The notes under the pieces: generated by a model
Told to the model about the DNA's origin: nothing
What the model saw: only the letters and a program-made list of their open reading frames with translations
The model's database searches: none
Shown here: one piece after another, positions 34,101-42,376 of the stretch
How positions within the stretch are numbered: the stretch's first letter is position 1
How the letters are laid out: each line of letters starts with the position of its first letter
Made by a program: the position numbers and the translations under genes
DNA from: Gnetum montanum
Taxonomy: Eukaryota; Streptophyta; Gnetopsida; Gnetales; Gnetaceae
Direction: 5' to 3'
DNA length: 53,148 nt
Assembly: GCA_015680685.1 (NCBI GenBank)
Contig: MNCI01004504.1
Coordinates: forward strand, 968,113-1,021,260

Positions 34101-37100
34101 GGTGTCGACAAACCACTTCTATTATCCCTTGATAATGTTTCTACAAGAATTCAAAGATTATCTTCTAGCAAAGGTGCTGATGTTAATGGATTATATGTAA
34201 AGCCACTTAAATGGGGTGGTCCATTGGTGTGGAAAGCAACTTGCAATCTTCTTAATAAAGGGGTTTGGCATGGTTTGAATCACTCTTGGTATTCTAGTGG
34301 AGCAATCTTTCTTTTTAAAAAGGAAGATAGGATAAATCTTAATAATTACCGATTGATTGCAATCAATTCAATTTTCACTAAGCTTTTGGGCACTATTTTG
34401 AAGAATAAAATTAGTTCATGGGCATAAATGCAAGGTCTTCGTGGTTAGTCAAAAGCAAGCTTTAGGAGGGATTATTCTACTATAGACCATCTAATAACTC
34501 TGTGTTATTGTGTAGAGAAAGCAAAAAGGCCCAACGATACAACTTATATATGTTTTATTGATTTTTCCAAGGCTTATGATTCTATTGCTTGAGATAAACT
34601 TCGGAAGAGATTGCATAGCATTAACATTTCACAAGATCTCATTTCTACTACTACAAGAATTTATGAGATGGTTAACATTCTTATTGAAGATAATCTTATT
34701 GGAGAAAGAACAATTATCAATAGCTTAGTTGGAGTTAAACGAGGCTGCCCATTGTCCCCTGCTCTTTTTGGTATATCTATAGATGAATTGGAGGAATGGA
34801 TGCAAAATGCCTCTAATCATGGTATGCCAGTGAATGGATTATTTTTGAACATGCTTCTCTTTATAGATGATGTGGCCTTGATTGCAAAATCAGCTATAGG
34901 ATTAAATTATATGTTTCAAATTCTCTATGACTACTGCAACCATTCTGGTATGAAAGTTAAGATTGATAAAACTAAAATTTTAGTTTGTGGAACTAGAAAT
35001 AGAAATTACAATTTTTTCTTAGAGAAAAAAATTTGATATATGTGAATCTTATAAATATTTGGGAGTTGAATTTGCCAATAATTATAGTTAGAATACCCTT
35101 ATTGCTTAAAGGGTTTCAAGTGGCATGCAAGCTTTATTTGCTCTAAGAAATAATGATAGCAGGAAACAAATTTTGGCATGGGAGATCAGAAGGAAACTTT
35201 TTTGTAGTATTGTCCAACCTATATTATTATATGGATGTGTTGCATGAGGACCTTCTCTTTCCCCACATAATTGGAAAAAATTAGAGCATATTTAAAAACA
35301 CTTTTTTGTATGTGAATTTCAAGGAAAAATGTAGACTTCTTATGATATCTTACTTTTAGAAGCAGATTTGCTTCCTCTTGAAGTTGAAGCCCTTATTTAT
35401 TGCTTATACTTAAAAGTTAAGTTATATGGAGGAAGTTAATTATGCTAAGGAGATAATGAATGCTATGCAAGAAAATGGATGGTTGCATCAAGGAAAATTA
35501 TGGCTTTAGTCATGAAATATTGTAATAGAGGATCTTCCTTTAAACAAAAGGCTTATCTGGAAAACTATAGAAGAAAAAGTCTTCCTTAAAGTTTGGTTGA
35601 ATATGTTAGGAAAAAATATTTTTATTTACATTATGTTAGAGGAGGTTTGTTATCTAGTACTCCAAAGTATCTATTCTCAACTATTCCTATTCATTTAAGG
35701 AATCAAATTGCTAGAGCAAGAATGAGCTCTCACCATCTCCTTATTGAGACAGGTCATTGGATCAATTTACCAAGAGAAGAGCATATTTGGAGATTGTACA
35801 AACAAAGTAGAGAAGATGAAGAACATATTTTTTCATTTTGCTCATGTTTGGTGTGCATTCAAATGAATTAGACTATTAGTTGTAATTTGTTGATTGTTTT
35901 CTTTCAAATTGACCCTATCTGCTTGGGGCATTATGTCAATGATATTTTTAACTTTTTTCAATAATATGTTGAGGCTTTGTAACGATCTAACAAATCCTTT
36001 TTGATTTCCTAGATGTAATACAAATTTCTAATTTCTAGTTTCTAGAAAACTATAAATACTTGAGTAGGAAAGTCCAAAATCAACTTTCATTTCGAATTTT
36101 TTCTTTGCATTTTTTGGGTGAAAAGCTTCTTATCCTCCCTTGGATAAGTGCAATTCATTTTTGTTGTGCTTTGAGTCATGGCTTCACCATGTAGTGAGAC
36201 TTTGTTGGAGTGCTACCATGCTTTCACAAGTTAGAACTATTTGGTCAATGCAGAGTCGGTGTTTGTGCGATGAATAAAACTTATTGATATCCTCTAATTA
36301 TTTAAGTGTATTTTATTGAAACTTGATGATGACATTTTGTTAGTGAAATTATTTCTTATATTTAAAAATTATAATTAAATTTATTTTCTTAGATAGATTA
36401 ATGTAGTTATGTGGTGTTTGCAATGATTTGACCTTACTCAAGGAGGTTGTAGCTATTTGAATGGAGTTGGACCATCGAGGATATGCTTGAGGAAATTTTA
36501 TCACTTTCGTTTGTGTGTGTGTTGCCAATGTTGGTCCCAAGCCTAGATACAAAAGGAGGAGGGTTAGCATTAGGTTGGTAGCTGTCTATAAAACCTTGCC
36601 AAATCTTATGGATGAGTTCTTTTTTAGATTTTGCAAATGCTAAGGCATTTCCCAGATGTGATGTGCAGCAATCAAGACATATAAAAAATGACCAAAGCTG
36701 ATTTGAAGGCTCTTCATAAAGGTAAATGGCAAAAAAGAACTCATGTAGCTGACCCCATTTTGTTGGGACAAGGCTAGGATGATGATGATGTTTGTGTGTG
36801 TGTGTGTGTTGCGCTTGTTGCATAAAGGATTGCAACATGGTTTGTGTGTATGTAATTTCTACATTGTACGTGTTTGACAAGGGATTGTGATGTGAAGGTA
36901 TGTTTTATTTCTCTTTTGTGTGGGAAAATCACATCTATTCCATAAGGAATTGCAACGAGATTTAATTATTGTTTTATTTTTATAAATATAAAATACATAA
37001 AAATTAAAAAATCATAAAAATATAAAAATTATCAATTTTCTACTATAGCAACATGGGTTTTTCTACTTGTATTATATGTACCATAACATTTTCATTTTTT

Positions 37101-40100
37101 TGAATGCAACAATATACATCAGTAAACTTTGCAATTTATGTCCCATTGTCTTTAGTGTTTATGATTTTTGGAATCATTTTCAACACGAGGCATCACAAAA
37201 TGGCAAATTCAAGATTTTCAAGAAAGAGTTCTTTTAATTCATCTACACCATTGTTTAGCATTTTTCAAGGCGATTCTAACGATACCTATATTGTATAGGA
37301 ACTCTTTCTGGTACCGGTTTCTAATGACATCAGTGGAACTGTAGTGATGATGTCACTATAACCGGCACCTGTTGACGTCAGAGGAACTAAAACCTGACAA
37401 TATTAACAGAATTATGTGATATGGTCCATAAATTCACAAGTATTTCACATAGTTTTATGTTCATCCTATTTACAGTTTACACAAAACTGGAACTAGATGA
37501 CGTCAGCAGAACCGGTGCCATGTCATCAAGGGAATGGAACTTTGAACAGCGCTAAACCAAATTAATTTAATTAGTGCATAATTAAACATGGCAGCTGAGT
37601 CAATGATTCCACCTTGGTTGAAGTTTTTTTTAAAAAAGTAAATCAAATTGCAGTGTTACAAATTAAAAGTGTGCTAGGTTCGAATTTAAATCAATTCGTG
37701 TAAGATCAAGAGCATTAAAGTGCATTAAATCTCCCTGAAATGCATGAGCAGAGCATTAGACAGAGACAAGCATAGAGCAATGCATTTCTGCAAAATTTCT
37801 TTTGAGGACTTTGGAACCAAGCTCAAGTATACTAAGATCTTGAAGGACAAATTGGGTAAGCTTGCAGGAGGAGTTCAGAGATTTTGAGGTAATGTGAAGC
37901 AAAGAGGCCCAGTTACAGGTCAATGCAGTGTGCACTGCATCTTATTGGGTTTCTAGTGATTAAGCAGAAGGAATCCCTGGTCTTACGGTTACTGCAGTCT
38001 TGCAATTACCTTGAGGGCAGGTTCCTATCGAAGCAGAATGAAGTTTTGGTCCTTGATTTGTTTAGTCCACAGACATTTGTTCGGTTCCTCCATCCCCTAC
38101 CATGTGAAAATGCAACCAGGGCAGATATCATTGCGGCTGGAATATTGTCATTGCAGAAGCTGAAGGCAAAAGGGGGCAGCATTAAGGAGATTGGCATAGC
38201 TGGGAGACCAGTAGCAGCAAAGTTCAGTGGGGTTAGTAAAGAGGAGGTTTTCGACAAATGGATTGCTGGTTCGAGAGGAATGTTTGCAGACAAGCTAAGC
38301 TCATAGAAGGCCATGAATCTTCTTGTCGTTTTGTTCTTGTTAGGATGGAACCACGTGTCAGCAAGAAAGGAAGATGTTAAGGCAGGGGACATTCTACATC
38401 ATTTTATTAGTATCAACCCACTTGCCACTATCCTATGGAACCTGCATCTCTCCTTAGTGAAGCTTTATTAGACTGAATTGACAGGTTCTATCCCTTTCTC
38501 TACATTTTTGTTCATCAATCTTTGGGCTTGCATATTAGTTTCATCAGGTGTTGTCAAATTGTCTTATTAAGGGATGCAATCATAGCTTTCTAGTACCCTA
38601 GGTTCCCAATTAGTTTTATGTCTAGAGGGGATGAATAGTTTGGCACAATTTGAGGAAAGTATTCATTGTATAATGGTTTTGCAGCTTTCTTTGATTACTA
38701 CAGTTCTGAGTGAAAGGATATTATAGGAAACTCCATAGGAAACTCAGATGGAGGGAAGCATCTGTGGAACTGCTGTTGCTACTGTGGAATGTCAATGATT
38801 TGCAGGTTATTTATGAAATCTCAAGGCAGGTGCTCATAGTAAAACTGTCAATTAATTATTCTCTTGGAGATTCGGAGCTAAGCAGAACCGATTTGAAATT
38901 TGACTTGGTGATGGAATGGAAGGATTTTTACAAGAATTTTAGGTTTCGACACTTTCCAAAGGGTCTGAAGACACCCATAGAGGCAGAAGGCAGGCTTAGC
39001 TCTGAGGCCATTTATACTTTTGTGTTAGTTGAAGAAAGAAATGAGAATAAAGTTAGTTTCTAGAAATTATCTAGGGAAATTTCGGACATGGAACCCAAGG
39101 TGGAACCTGCATACTGGGTAGTTAGGTTCCAGGTTTTGATGAAACTTTCCATTGTAATGACCGTTGATCTTGCCACGCTACATCAAATCTGTACGAGACA
39201 TTATCAGAAGCTTTACTAAAATTAAGTCCAAGTAAACATCTGTTTTATTTTAAATCTGGAGGGGAAATTTTATGGAAAAGGATAATGGGAATTGAAATTT
39301 GTGTACCTTCCACAAATCCTGCTTCGTTGGCATGACAATTTTTAATTTTCTTGCCAAAGACTTAAAAATAACTTTAAAAAAACAGTAAACAATCTTATAG
39401 GGATGTAGTTAGAGATGGATAAAATGCTTTGCTTCTTTGGAATTAAACCAATATGTGTAGAATTAAGATATTGTAGTAGACGTTTAGATCTCAAAAATTT
39501 GTGTACCATATCTTGGGTATCCCAGCCAACGACGTTCTAAAACTAAAACTGAAATTTTTACTTATGTCCACTAAAACCATTTACATCTATTGGACTAGTT
39601 TTTAGAATTTCTTTTATGGAAATTTTTTTAATTTATAACTGAGCAGTAAAATCAAATCCATGACCAGGGTTACTAAGTCAAGATCCTTACTATTCTAAGA
39701 TTTCTGATAAAAATCCATTGGAAAACCATCAGGACTTAGTTTTTCTTTAGTTTTCATTATAAAAACTCTTGTTTAAATAATGTAATATCAGCCCTTGTAT
39801 GTTTAGCCTTGATACTATTAAGTACTTAATAAATTTTCATTTGAAGTCTTTGAAGATGAAAATAAATCTTTGAAATATGTAATTGTTATTTTTCTGATTT
39901 CCTTTTTTATCTCCATTAATTTTCTATCTTTATTAATCAATTTTATAATATTATTATGAGCATGATGCCTAGATGCTATTGTGCAAAAAAATTTAGAGTT
40001 AGCATCTTTCTCTGGAATTCACTGAATTTTAGATCTTTGAAACTAGTAGCTTCTTTTTTAATTTTGAAGTTTTTGTAAATCAACAAGCAGCTGTCTGTCT

Positions 40101-41313
40101 TTAAGATCATTTTCTTTAAACCAAACATTGATTGTTATAGTTTCTTGATTATTATAAAATTTTTTCTGTATTTTGTCCTTCCTTTTTTGCCAATTTAACT
40201 TGTGAGCATTATACACATTTAAATTGCTTTAATAGTATTTATTTTCTGTAAACAAATAAATCATTTGTAACAAGGTGCATTAGTACTCCATAAATTTGCC
40301 ATATTATAATATTTTTTATAGCAAACCAACAATTTTTTATACCTAAATGTTCTTTTCATGTAGTATTATATCATTATGAATAAGATAGTCAGTGATCTGA
40401 GTCAACACTAGTCAAGATTTGACTCGAAAATTGGGAAAATATTCCAAACAATTCAACATTTTCCATGAACCAGTCAATTCTGGAAAAAATTCAATGGTCA
40501 TCATACTGTCCATTATTTCAATTATAGTCTTAGCTATGATCATTCATGAATTTTTCAAGTACTTGCGCACTTTTATTGTACCAATGTTTCCCACTTTTCT
40601 TTTCATGTTGGTAACGAATTGAATTCAAATCTCTTCCTATTAAAATAGGATCTCTAATTTGACATATTTTATTGTGAAAATCTTGTCTATGTTTTTTGGT
40701 CTGAGAAATTTGAAGGTACATGGGCCCAAGCCATGCAGAAAACTACTTTTCCCATCATTGTTTCTCATTCATTACCATTAAATTTGTTTGTTTTCCTTAA
40801 TGGATGACATTTTAGAGTAACTTACAATTAATCATTCGACATTGACGCAGGAAAGAAATGAGAAACCGGAAATTTGAAAGGAAGTTAGATTTGACAGATA
40901 CACTAAAGGATGGTGCAAGAGTTGTAATTTTGGATGCCGGTCTACGTCGGCAACTTTTGTTAGCACTGACAGAAGATTCTAAACTGCACGTCCAAGAGGT
41001 CCATTTTGAAAATTAAGACACTGCTGTTTCTGTTTGAAAATTTCGAGACATCTAATCTCCATTTGATTTCTGCTACAGCTTATGGACATTTATAGATTGG
41101 TTGAAGGAGAAATCGACCTTCGCATGTTAGCAATTGATTTAGTTCAAGGCATGTTCTTCTTGGGTTTTTAGATTTTGAGACACCTATGCTTGTTATACCT
41201 AACAAGAATTGAATGATACTTTTTGATGGCTCTTTCTTTTTATCCCAGGATTACCTGCTGCTACAAGGGATTTGATGCTTTCTTGGAGTGAATCTGTTCT
41301 TTTTGACCGGTGA
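31054..41313 (+). CDS. ABC1K1: ABC1-like atypical kinase, chloroplast (ABC1K1/PGR6/ACDO1 type), C-terminal half
   Basis: Six exons (31054-31181, 31817-31888, 32010-32122, 40851-40998, 41079-41148, 41249-41313) join in frame without a stop and give 198 residues ending at TGA 41313. Diagnostic stretches are YQYPIRIPERFSLVIRSLLT, PDFKFLEVAYPYVAKRLLTD, FKDGIFQWKRLENLIVLAK, LDLTDTLKDGARVVILDAG and LPAATRDLMLSWSESVLFDR. These match the tail of the plant ABC1K1 family, known to act in plastoglobules on prenylquinone metabolism and photosynthetic acclimation. Kinase motifs lie upstream of this part and were not found here. Phases agree at every junction. The last intron uses a GC donor. Intron 3 is 8728 bp and full of retroelements. 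The clean frame suggests a working gene. The subfamily is assigned from memory of family sequences. Confidence 0.85.
31553..31612 (-). mobile_element. RTE-type 3' end in intron a-b
   Basis: The + strand reads ATCCTAGCCTTATCCCAACT followed by ACCTGGGGGTTGGTCATATG. This is the complement of the conserved plant RTE/SINE ending (GGTTGGG...AGTTGGGATAAGGCTAGGAT). It is short and has no body. Confidence 0.5.
31817..31888 (+). CDS. ABC1K1: ABC1K1-like exon b
   Basis: 72 bp, phase 0 at both ends, encoding VAYPYVAKRLLTD...RERLLQ. Acceptor TTTCAG, donor CAG|GTTTGT. Confidence 0.85.
32010..32122 (+). CDS. ABC1K1: ABC1K1-like exon c
   Basis: 113 bp, encoding VLFKDGIFQWKRLENL through NPALQDTS plus two bases of an Arg codon. 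The acceptor is ATGAAG, the donor AG|GTGAGC. Its donor opens the 8.7-kb intron. Confidence 0.85.
32123..33068 (+). other. Intron c-d, 5' part, nothing firm
   Basis: Intronic AT-rich sequence. TTCTTTTGAACAAGTGACGAG at about 32537 followed by ATTGTATTAATAG resembles a LINE 3' end on the minus strand, but the match is too weak to call. Confidence 0.4.
33069..33623 (-). mobile_element. Copia C2 3' LTR (approximate left edge)
   Basis: On the minus strand a purine-rich CCAAAGGAGGAAC (33636-33624) is followed by TGTCACATATAG, the expected join of polypurine tract and LTR start. A TATA-like CTATACATAG sits at about 33400. The left edge is a guess. Confidence 0.5.
33637..33967 (-). pseudogene. Copia C2 RNase H remnant
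   Basis: In one minus-strand frame: HILWLKKLLTHLGFEV, TPIELFDDNTSAIDLSKEHV and LHMKLKHISL, then YYFIKDEVNEST and YLETKDQLANMFTKPIH. This is the C-terminal RNase H/connection of Copia pol (consensus CDNQSA, SKHID.RYHFIR, DQLAD.LTK). Two stops interrupt it. It is cut off at 33967 by the family-R LTR. Confidence 0.75.
34109..35871 (+). pseudogene. Non-L1 LINE reverse transcriptase remnant
   Basis: Ordered motifs are PLKWGGPLVWKATCNLLNKG, GAIFLFKKEDRINLNNYRLI, KASFRRDYSTIDHLITL, YICFIDFSKAYDSIA, GVKRGCPLSPALFGISIDEL, LLFIDDVALIAKSAIGL and SGMKVKIDKTKILVCG. Then YKYLGVEFANN, LLYGCVA and ARARMSSHHLLIETGHW follow near the end. The RSTIDH-, GVKQGCPLSP- and terminal RA.MSSH.L..ETG-type order differs from the L1 LINEs on the minus strand and resembles a separate LINE lineage. 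The catalytic pair survives as FIDD (about 34861-34872), but about ten stops are present. It sits inside the ABC1K intron in sense orientation. Confidence 0.7.
36524..36790 (+). mobile_element. RTE-type LINE/SINE 3' fragment
   Basis: This 267-bp unit opens CCAATGTTGGTCCCAAGCC, contains AGGAGGAGGGTTAGCATTAGG and GACCCCATTTTGTTGGGACA, and ends AAGGCTAGG(ATG)4, the hallmark end of plant RTE elements. It lies between TTTGTGTGTGTGTTG (36509-36523) and TTTGTGTGTGTG (36791-36802), a microsatellite target duplication. Confidence 0.7.
37320..37520 (+). promoter_or_regulatory. Cluster of TGACGTCAG..GAAC repeats
   Basis: Related words are TGACATCAGTGGAACT (37325), TGACGTCAGAGGAACT (37373) and TGACGTCAGCAGAACC (37498). 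TGATGTCACTATAACC lies between them. The core TGACGTCA is the known site of plant bZIP (TGA-type) factors. The cluster is intronic and probably part of an old LTR or internal region. Any activity is inference. Confidence 0.4.
37923..38306 (+). CDS. Unrecognised 127-residue ORF in intron
   Basis: I do not recognise this protein. It is open for 127 codons with a stop just upstream (37893). Its second half looks like ordered globular protein: ENATRADIIAAGILSLQKLK, GGSIKEIGIAGRPVAAKFSG and VSKEEVFDKWIAGSRGMFAD. There is no signal peptide or membrane segment. It lies sense inside the ABC1K intron, between retroelement debris, so a retroelement or captured-exon origin is likely. It may be chance. 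Confidence 0.25.
   Translation: MQCALHLIGFLVIKQKESLVLRLLQSCNYLEGRFLSKQNEVLVLDLFSPQTFVRFLHPLPCENATRADIIAAGILSLQKLKAKGGSIKEIGIAGRPVAAKFSGVSKEEVFDKWIAGSRGMFADKLSS
38710..39063 (+). CDS. Unrecognised 117-residue ORF in intron
   Basis: This open stretch of 117 codons contains WREASVELLLLLWNVNDLQV, YEISRQVLIVKLSINYSLG and DLVMEWKDFYKNFRFRHFP. No family is recognised. It lies 400 bases after the ORF at 37923 on the same strand, just left of a truncated LINE. Coding status is uncertain. Confidence 0.2.
   Translation: MKGYYRKLHRKLRWREASVELLLLLWNVNDLQVIYEISRQVLIVKLSINYSLGDSELSRTDLKFDLVMEWKDFYKNFRFRHFPKGLKTPIEAEGRLSSEAIYTFVLVEERNENKVSF
39190..40735 (-). mobile_element. L1-type LINE 6 remnant (different subfamily)
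   Basis: Read leftwards, the endonuclease part gives ISQTKKHRQDFHNKICQIRD, PILIGRDLNSIRYQHEK and YNKSAQVLEKFMNDH (40735-40530), with SDH at about 40400. A linker follows with DANSKFFCTIASRHHAHNNI and YFKDLFSSSK, then LSPDGFPMDFYQKS. After a SINE insertion the frame resumes as VVGWDTQDMVHKFL, STHIGLIPKK and FVEGTQISIPI. Motif order is that of L1 ORF2, but the sequence is unlike LINEs 1-5. Both ends are truncated and stops are many. Confidence 0.7.
39541..39692 (-). mobile_element. SINE-like repeat, copy 2, inside LINE 6
   Basis: This 152-bp unit matches 23530-23690. TTCTAAAA (39535-39542) and TTCTAAGA (39693-39700) flank it as a short target duplication. Removing it brings LINE 6 segments FYQKS.N and VVG.DTQDMVH into their normal order. 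On the minus strand GGATTTGAT is a degraded box B. Confidence 0.6.
40851..40998 (+). CDS. ABC1K1: ABC1K1-like exon d
   Basis: 148 bp. Its first base completes the Arg codon from exon c, then KEMRNRKFERKLDLTDTLKD through LTEDSKLHVQE. Acceptor GACGCAG, donor GAG|GTCCAT. Confidence 0.85.
41079..41148 (+). CDS. ABC1K1: ABC1K1-like exon e (GC donor)
   Basis: 70 bp, encoding LMDIYRLVEGEIDLRMLAID then LVQ plus one base of Gly. The only donor that keeps the family frame is CAAG|GCATGT at 41149, a GC-AG intron. The nearest GT (41153) would shift the frame away from LPAATRDLML. Confidence 0.8.
41249..41313 (+). CDS. ABC1K1: ABC1K1-like terminal exon f
   Basis: 65 bp including the stop. Acceptor TATCCCAG; encodes LPAATRDLMLSWSESVLFDR and TGA. 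The ending matches the family C-terminus. Confidence 0.85.
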
Positions 41314-41837
41314 AGATGATTCTGAGTCTTATTTTTATTGTTGAATGCTGATTTTTAAAAAGGTTTATTGTTCTTTTTCATTTTCTTTTGGCAAATTTCT
41401 CAAAATGTCCTAAGATATACAGGTTTTAGTAATCAGCAGGTTAGTTTCTCTTGTACTACTAGTTGTAATAATCATAGATCCGAAACTGTACATGTCAATT
41501 TATGTTTCACTGAGTCATCGAAATGTATCACTACAGTTAATTGATAAAATGTATCGATCAAAGTTTTTCTTATATGCACATGATTTGTTCCTCTTATGCA
41601 AAGCATTGGCTTTTGTTCTAAACAGACACATGAATATTGCTAATCTGTTTAATGTTACGGCAGTTATGATATTAATATGAGCTGTAAGATTCAGTGTTAA
41701 AATTATCTTATTTACAATGATAGCTGATCAGTTGCCCTTGCATGAAGGCATTGTATCATAAACTGTGTGCACCATCCACTTAGCGTCAGATTGGTTTAGA
41801 TTATTATTATTACTTTATTACAATTAATGAATTAAAT
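41314..41837 (+). other. 3' flank of ABC1K gene (3' UTR and beyond)
   Basis: AT-rich sequence after the stop codon, with no further coding region recognised. No unambiguous polyadenylation signal was fixed. Confidence 0.5.
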
Positions 41838-42376
41838 GTTTGTTTCACAGAATAACATGCACAAAATAAATTACACTATCCGTATGAAATATTTCTAGTG
41901 TTTTCCACCGCAGGCAGACGACAAACACGATGTTGTGTGAATGCGGAAGTGAGAAATAGAATGGGAATGAAGAAAAGACAAAAACAACCAATGAAGAAAT
42001 ACTCACCGAATTTATGTGGTAAAACCTTTCAATGCAAAGAGACATCCACGAGAAAGCATGCAGTCTATTGGTCACTAGAAAAGAATAACAAGGTTACAAA
42101 CAAGGTTTCTGCCTTCAAGAAAACATCCCTATAAATGATTATTTGAGTAAAACCCACCACCCCCATTCTTCAACTAAGGACCCAGGCCCTTTCTATAAGA
42201 TTGCACTAGTCCTAATTTAGAAAATTCCAAACACCTAGGGTTAATTTTAACAATGGTTGTTATGGACCATTACAATTGGGAAGCATCTGTTAGAAACATA
42301 GCTAAAAAAATAACAAGCCATTAATTAGTACTTTCTATTTAAAATATTATTCTCTAAATTTGTCTTTACACTAACA
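41838..42376 (-). mobile_element. Copia C3 3' LTR (approximate)
   Basis: The minus strand reads TTCAAGTAAGAGAAT then TGTTAGTGTAAAG at 42376, a purine-rich tract joined to an LTR start. The left edge, set at TGTTTGTTTCACAG (41838), is tentative. Confidence 0.45.

Larger units (their letters stand above)
33968..37162 (+). mobile_element. LTR of family R, copy 2, with two insertions
   Basis: Segments 33968-34108, about 35990-36523 and 36791-37162 together match the copy at 12510-13605 in order. It begins TGTTGGAGACTGATGAGG and has a TATA-like AACTATAAATAC at about 36049 and GATGAATAAAACTTATT at about 36267. A non-L1 LINE splits it at 34109-35990 and an RTE-type tail at 36524-36790. After it, a short ATG frame at 37198 (MANSRFSRKSSFNSS) may be the start of the parent element's gag. 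Confidence 0.55.

Noticed and set aside
36791-36811. TG microsatellite
   Set aside because: Treated only as the target site of the RTE-type fragment; too short to be of interest itself.
38006-38392. 128-codon minus-strand ORF
   Set aside because: Antisense overlap of the unknown + strand ORF; the + frame has the more protein-like sequence, though neither is certain.
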